Below, in pieces: positions 60,625 through 64,000 of a stretch of DNA of 64,000 nt. Position 1 is the stretch's first letter. Every line of letters begins with the position of its first letter. Under the pieces are notes generated by a model that worked only from the letters and a program-made list of their open reading frames with translations, ran no database searches and was not told the DNA's origin. The translations under genes were made by a program, and so were the position numbers. This DNA comes from Aldersonia sp. NBC_00410 (GTDB lineage Bacteria > Actinomycetota > Actinomycetes > Mycobacteriales > Mycobacteriaceae): assembly GCF_026342035.1 (NCBI RefSeq), contig NZ_JAPENM010000012.1:62001-126000 (forward strand), in the 5' to 3' direction.

Positions 60625-61536
60625 ATGCAGCGACAATCGTCGGGACACGGTGGCAATCTGGTGACCGGCATCCTCGCGTCGCTGCGGCGCGGGCCCCGCC
60701 GCCTCGGCAGGCAGTCGCGCGAGCTCGAGGTCGCGGTCACACAGCTCATCGACGCCGCCCTACGCCAGACCCGGACCCCGCGCGGGGACGCCACCGCGGA
60801 GTACCGGATCGACGACCTCGCCCGGCAGGCCGGGATGACGACCCGCAACGTCCGGGCCTACCGGGAGCGTGGCCTGTTGCCGCCGCCCCGCCGGGTCGGT
60901 CGCGTGACGCTGTACAACGACACGCACCTGTCCCGGCTGAAGCTGATCGCGTCGATGCTCGACCGTGGGTACTCCATCGCGCATATCGATGAGCTGCTCA
61001 CGGCCTGGGCGGCGGGCAAACAACTCGGTGACATTCTCGGCATCGAATCCACGCTGACGGCGACATGGTCGGCATCGGAGTCGCAGGTCACCTCGTCGGC
61101 GGAACTGTCTCAGCGCGGTGTCGGCGACATCGACGTCGAACGGTTGGTCGCGATGAAGGTGCTCGATCGTTCGGGCGACACGGTGACGGTGCTGCGACCC
61201 GATCTGATGGATGCGCTGCTTGCGATGCACCGGGCCGGCGTCGGGATGGACGTGGTGCTCGACGTTGCCGACCGGGTGGCGCCCGCCGTCGACGAACTCG
61301 GCGCGACCCTGGTCCACGCCGCCGACGATCTGGTGAAACCCGTTGTCGCCGCGCACGCTCAGGTCGACGATGCCGACTTCGCGGAGTTGATCGTCACCCT
61401 GGTGCATTTCCGGTCGTTGGCAACGGCCGCGGTCACGGCGACGCTGCACGCGTCGATGCAGTCGACGATCGAGGGGCTTGTTGCCGACCACCTCGGCGAA
61501 AAGCCTGGTGTCACAGGCGAAGCGGAATCGGTCTGA
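60625..61536 (+). CDS. MerR-family transcriptional regulator
   Basis: A 303-residue regulator. The MerR winged HTH covers about residues 58-130 (YRIDDLARQAGMTTRNVRAY, RERGLLPPPRRVGRV, LKLIASMLDRGYSIAHIDELL). A non-conserved 55-residue N-terminal segment and a long C-terminal effector region (140-295) follow the type that senses organic compounds rather than metals; no cysteines line a metal site. Divergent from the diiron-BVMO operon, its likely target. The ATG is chosen with GAGGGGG upstream; a later start is possible given the odd N-terminus. Confidence 0.88.
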   Translation: MQRQSSGHGGNLVTGILASLRRGPRRLGRQSRELEVAVTQLIDAALRQTRTPRGDATAEYRIDDLARQAGMTTRNVRAYRERGLLPPPRRVGRVTLYNDTHLSRLKLIASMLDRGYSIAHIDELLTAWAAGKQLGDILGIESTLTATWSASESQVTSSAELSQRGVGDIDVERLVAMKVLDRSGDTVTVLRPDLMDALLAMHRAGVGMDVVLDVADRVAPAVDELGATLVHAADDLVKPVVAAHAQVDDADFAELIVTLVHFRSLATAAVTATLHASMQSTIEGLVADHLGEKPGVTGEAESV

Positions 61537-61558
61537 CCCGACGCGAGCGCGGGATCAG
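61533..61558. terminator. Hairpin between convergent merR and response regulator
   Basis: CTGACCC at 61533 pairs with GGGATCAG at 61551 with a bulged A and a GC-rich loop that can pair further. It overlaps the merR stop. Confidence 0.4.
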
Positions 61559-61599
61559 GTTTGCATCGGCTACATCCGGAGCGGGGCAGTTGATGGAGA

Positions 61600-62328
61600 T
61601 CAGCGGGCGGCAGTCCGGTAGCGCCGCTCGGGGCGTCCGGCCCGCCCGTACTGCAGCCGGATCGCCAATTCGCCCTGCTCGAGGTAGTACTCCAGATACC
61701 GTCGTGCGCTGACGCGGGACACGCCGACCAGGTCGGCGCACTCGGTCGCCGAGAGTTCGCCGTGCTCGCCGACCGCCGCGAGGACCACCTTGCCCGTTTC
61801 GGCGCTCAGCCCCTTCGGCAGCGGTTTTTGCGGCTCGTGCGCCGGTGCCGCGGGGGTGGATCCAAACAAGCTGTCCACCAGGGACTGATCCGCGCTGCCT
61901 GCCTCCAGCGCGCTCACCCGCGCGGCGAACGCCGCCAATTTCTCCTGCAGCGCTGCGAATTCGAACGGTTTGATCAGGTAGTCCGCCGCCCCGCCGTGTA
62001 ACGCCGCGCTGACCGTGTCGAGTTCGCGGGCCGCAGTGATCATGATGACGCCCACCGAATTGCCCGCGGCGCGAAGTCGTCTGAGCACCTCGAGCCCAGT
62101 GAGGTCGGGCAGGTACACGTCGAGCAGGACCAGATCGGGGTGTAGGTCGCGCACGGCGGTCAGCGCCTCGGCACCGGTTCGCGCCACTCCCAGCGCGCGG
62201 AAGCCCGGTGTCTTGTCGACGACGCGACGATGGATGTCGGCGACCATGAAGTCGTCGTCCACGACCAGCACGCCGAACGCCCGATCGCCCGGTGTCAGCG
62301 GACCGCCAGTCATCGGACCGCCGGTCAT
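61600..62328 (-). CDS. Response regulator, CitB/DcuR family
   Basis: A 242-residue two-domain regulator. Receiver domain: acidic pocket VVDDDFM (23-29), phosphoacceptor Asp70 in LVLLDVYLPD, MITAARE and KPFEF with the conserved Lys. Output: C-terminal helix-turn-helix (ATECADLVGVSRVSARRYLE) of the CitB/DcuR type. The ATG overlaps the kinase stop by four bases (ATGA); a second ATG five codons on is an alternative. In relatives such systems respond to citrate or C4-dicarboxylates and activate a nearby transporter. Confidence 0.92.
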   Translation of the reverse strand: MTGGPMTGGPLTPGDRAFGVLVVDDDFMVADIHRRVVDKTPGFRALGVARTGAEALTAVRDLHPDLVLLDVYLPDLTGLEVLRRLRAAGNSVGVIMITAARELDTVSAALHGGAADYLIKPFEFAALQEKLAAFAARVSALEAGSADQSLVDSLFGSTPAAPAHEPQKPLPKGLSAETGKVVLAAVGEHGELSATECADLVGVSRVSARRYLEYYLEQGELAIRLQYGRAGRPERRYRTAAR

Positions 62329-63929
62329 CGGAGGGCGCCGATATCGGAGCGGGGCATCCGGACCGTGAAAACCGCTCCGCTCGAAGCAGAGTCGGTATCG
62401 GCGACGGAAACGCTCCCGCCGTGCTGTGCACTGACCAGACGTACAAGCGCCAGTCCGATGCCGCGCCCGCCCGGCACATCCGGCTTCGAGGTGACGCCGC
62501 GGGCGAAGATGGTGTCGCGCGCGTTCGCAGGGACGCCGGGTCCGGTATCGGTGACTTCGACAAGCAGTTCGTCGTCGTCGCGCACCCGCACCTGCACCGT
62601 CGACTCGGTGCTGCCCTCACTGACGTCGACGGCGTTGTCCACGAGGTTACCGAGGATGGTGATGACATCGGTGGACAGGGCGGGTTCGAGCGCGCCGAGC
62701 CGGGAATCCGCGGTGAGTTCGAGGGCCACCCCGGACTCCGCGGCCAGCGACGTCTTCGCGATCAGCAGCGCCGCGACCGCCGGGTCGGCGATGCGGCGGG
62801 TGACCGCGTCGCTGATTTCGGCCCGTCGCCGGGTCAGGGTGCCGACGAAATCCGTCACTGCGTCGAACTCGCCGAGTTGGGTGAGGCCGGAAATGGTGTG
62901 CAGCTGATTGGCGAATTCGTGGGTCTGTGCCCGCAGCGTGTCGGTGACGCTCTTGTGCGAGGTGAGCTGGCTCTGCATTGCGGCCAGTTGCGTGGAATCG
63001 CGCATCGTCGTCACCGTGCCGATCCGCCGGCCGCGGCTCGACGCCGGCTGCCGGTTGAGCGCCAGCACGTGGTCACGGGTGGAAAGCACCACGTCGTGCT
63101 CGCTCGCCTCCGAGAGCAGAAACTCGCGAACCGTCGGATCCACGTCCACCTCGGTCAGATGCCGGCCAACCGCGTCGGTGGGTAACCCGAGCAGCTCCTG
63201 CGCGCTGTCGTTGAGCACGGTGATGCACCCGGCGTTGTCCACTGCCACCACGCCCTCCCGGATGCTGTGCAGCAACGCCTCACGATGGTCGGCGAGGCTG
63301 GCGATCTCGGCGACCGCGAGTCCGCGGGTGTCGCGTTCGAGCCGCCGGGCCAGCAGATACGAACCGATCAGTCCGAGTGCCGCGCCGATGCCGAGGTAGA
63401 GCAGCAGTTGCGCGCCGCCCGCGGTCAGCAGCTGCCACAACGACGGATAGCCCTCGCTGACCGCAACGACCGCAAGCACATTCCCGTCGATGTCCAGCAC
63501 CGGAACGTGCCCCGCGATGGAGTGCACGTCATCCACGTCGAGATCACCGGACCACGCCCGCCCGGTGGTCACATCGCTGCGTCCGAGATCGGCCGGCTCA
63601 CCCCAGCGCGACGGGTCCGACGAAACCAGCACCGTCGCATCCGGTGTGACGATCTCGGCGAGGTCGGCGCCCGACAGGTCCACGGCACGGTCCACCTCCG
63701 GCGCGAGGACGCGCTCGGCGGCCGGGTTGTCGAGCTGATCGCGGACGATCGGGGTCGAGGCGAGGTTCTCGGCGACCGAGAGCATCCGCTGCGCCCGGAT
63801 ATCACCGAACTCGCTGGTCGACAGATGTACCGACACCGCGCCGACGGCACCGAGCACCACCGCGAGCACGACGATCTGGAGCAGCAGGAAGCGCGTCGCC
63901 ACTCCGCTACCGATGAGCCGTGACCACAA
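62325..63929 (-). CDS. Sensor histidine kinase, CitA/DcuS family
   Basis: A 534-residue membrane kinase. Helix 1 about 14-34, an extracytoplasmic PASC-type sensor (35-170), helix 2 about 175-197, a cytoplasmic PAS (about 210-300; AVDNAGCITVLNDSAQELLG), then a DcuS-type dimerisation helix with His337 in THEFANQLH, and an ATPase domain with NLVDNAVDV, DTGPGVP and GRGIGLALV. The start is TTG 63929 (a stop lies just upstream) or GTG 63902. Upstream sequence to the window end is non-coding and may hold a promoter shared with a divergent transporter gene outside the window. Confidence 0.9.
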   Translation of the reverse strand: MWSRLIGSGVATRFLLLQIVVLAVVLGAVGAVSVHLSTSEFGDIRAQRMLSVAENLASTPIVRDQLDNPAAERVLAPEVDRAVDLSGADLAEIVTPDATVLVSSDPSRWGEPADLGRSDVTTGRAWSGDLDVDDVHSIAGHVPVLDIDGNVLAVVAVSEGYPSLWQLLTAGGAQLLLYLGIGAALGLIGSYLLARRLERDTRGLAVAEIASLADHREALLHSIREGVVAVDNAGCITVLNDSAQELLGLPTDAVGRHLTEVDVDPTVREFLLSEASEHDVVLSTRDHVLALNRQPASSRGRRIGTVTTMRDSTQLAAMQSQLTSHKSVTDTLRAQTHEFANQLHTISGLTQLGEFDAVTDFVGTLTRRRAEISDAVTRRIADPAVAALLIAKTSLAAESGVALELTADSRLGALEPALSTDVITILGNLVDNAVDVSEGSTESTVQVRVRDDDELLVEVTDTGPGVPANARDTIFARGVTSKPDVPGGRGIGLALVRLVSAQHGGSVSVADTDSASSGAVFTVRMPRSDIGALR

Positions 63930-64000
63930 AGAACTCTACTTTCATTGCGTCCGCATTAGTGACCTACATCACTGACACCTTCAGTATTGCCTCTAGATCA

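Noticed and set aside
57877-61536. Mobile element carrying the monooxygenase genes
   Set aside because: No transposase, integrase, tRNA junction or flanking direct repeat seen; base composition is like the rest.

Overview
The window is high-GC DNA from a mycolic-acid actinomycete, most likely Nocardia or a close relative. Supporting signs are many GTG starts, an HU protein with a long PAKKA-type tail, a SepIVA homologue, a Nudix/histidine-phosphatase MutT1 fusion, F420-related genes, and gene order that follows Mycobacterium tuberculosis Rv2996c-Rv2915c closely (compared from memory). I see no insertion sequence, prophage or CRISPR array.

1-20.3 kb is mostly core metabolism. serA and leuB come first, then a divergent MFS transporter/FAH-family hydrolase pair, gltX, tRNA-Gln and tRNA-Glu, a PPOX protein, and an IclR regulator divergent from leuCD. 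Next are hupB, the minus-strand set cofC-ppk-mutT1, gpsA, ddl, a DUF3515 lipid-anchored or membrane protein with a stand-alone Lrp sensor domain, thiL and ung. 20.3-37.7 kb holds an alpha/beta hydrolase, a crotonase, rpmB, a DAK2/FakA-like gene with recG, a cold-shock protein, pyc-rsmD-coaD, sepIVA, DUF177-rpmF-rnc-mutM, a DHFR-like protein, an HhH-PHP protein and OsmC.

37.7-41.6 kb is the most unusual stretch. A repeat-bearing membrane protein, a glutathionylspermidine-synthase-like ATP-grasp ligase and a DUF350 membrane protein sit in one direction, facing an APC permease. They resemble the enterobacterial YgiB/YgiC and YjfL/YjfC set and lie between osmC and acyP-smc, genes that are close neighbours in mycobacteria. 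41.6-56.8 kb returns to core genes: acyP, smc, ftsY, two unrecognised genes, a single-domain globin, the nitrogen set amtB-glnK-glnD behind a well-spaced GlnR box, ffh and an amidohydrolase.

56.9-61.5 kb looks accessory: an F420-type LLM oxidoreductase, a Baeyer-Villiger-type monooxygenase translationally coupled to a diiron ferritin-like protein, and a divergent MerR regulator with paired inverted repeats between them. The window ends in a CitA/DcuS-type sensor kinase and its response regulator. Large intergenic palindromes at 32.7, 45.6 and 56.9 kb share a core motif and may form a small repeat family.
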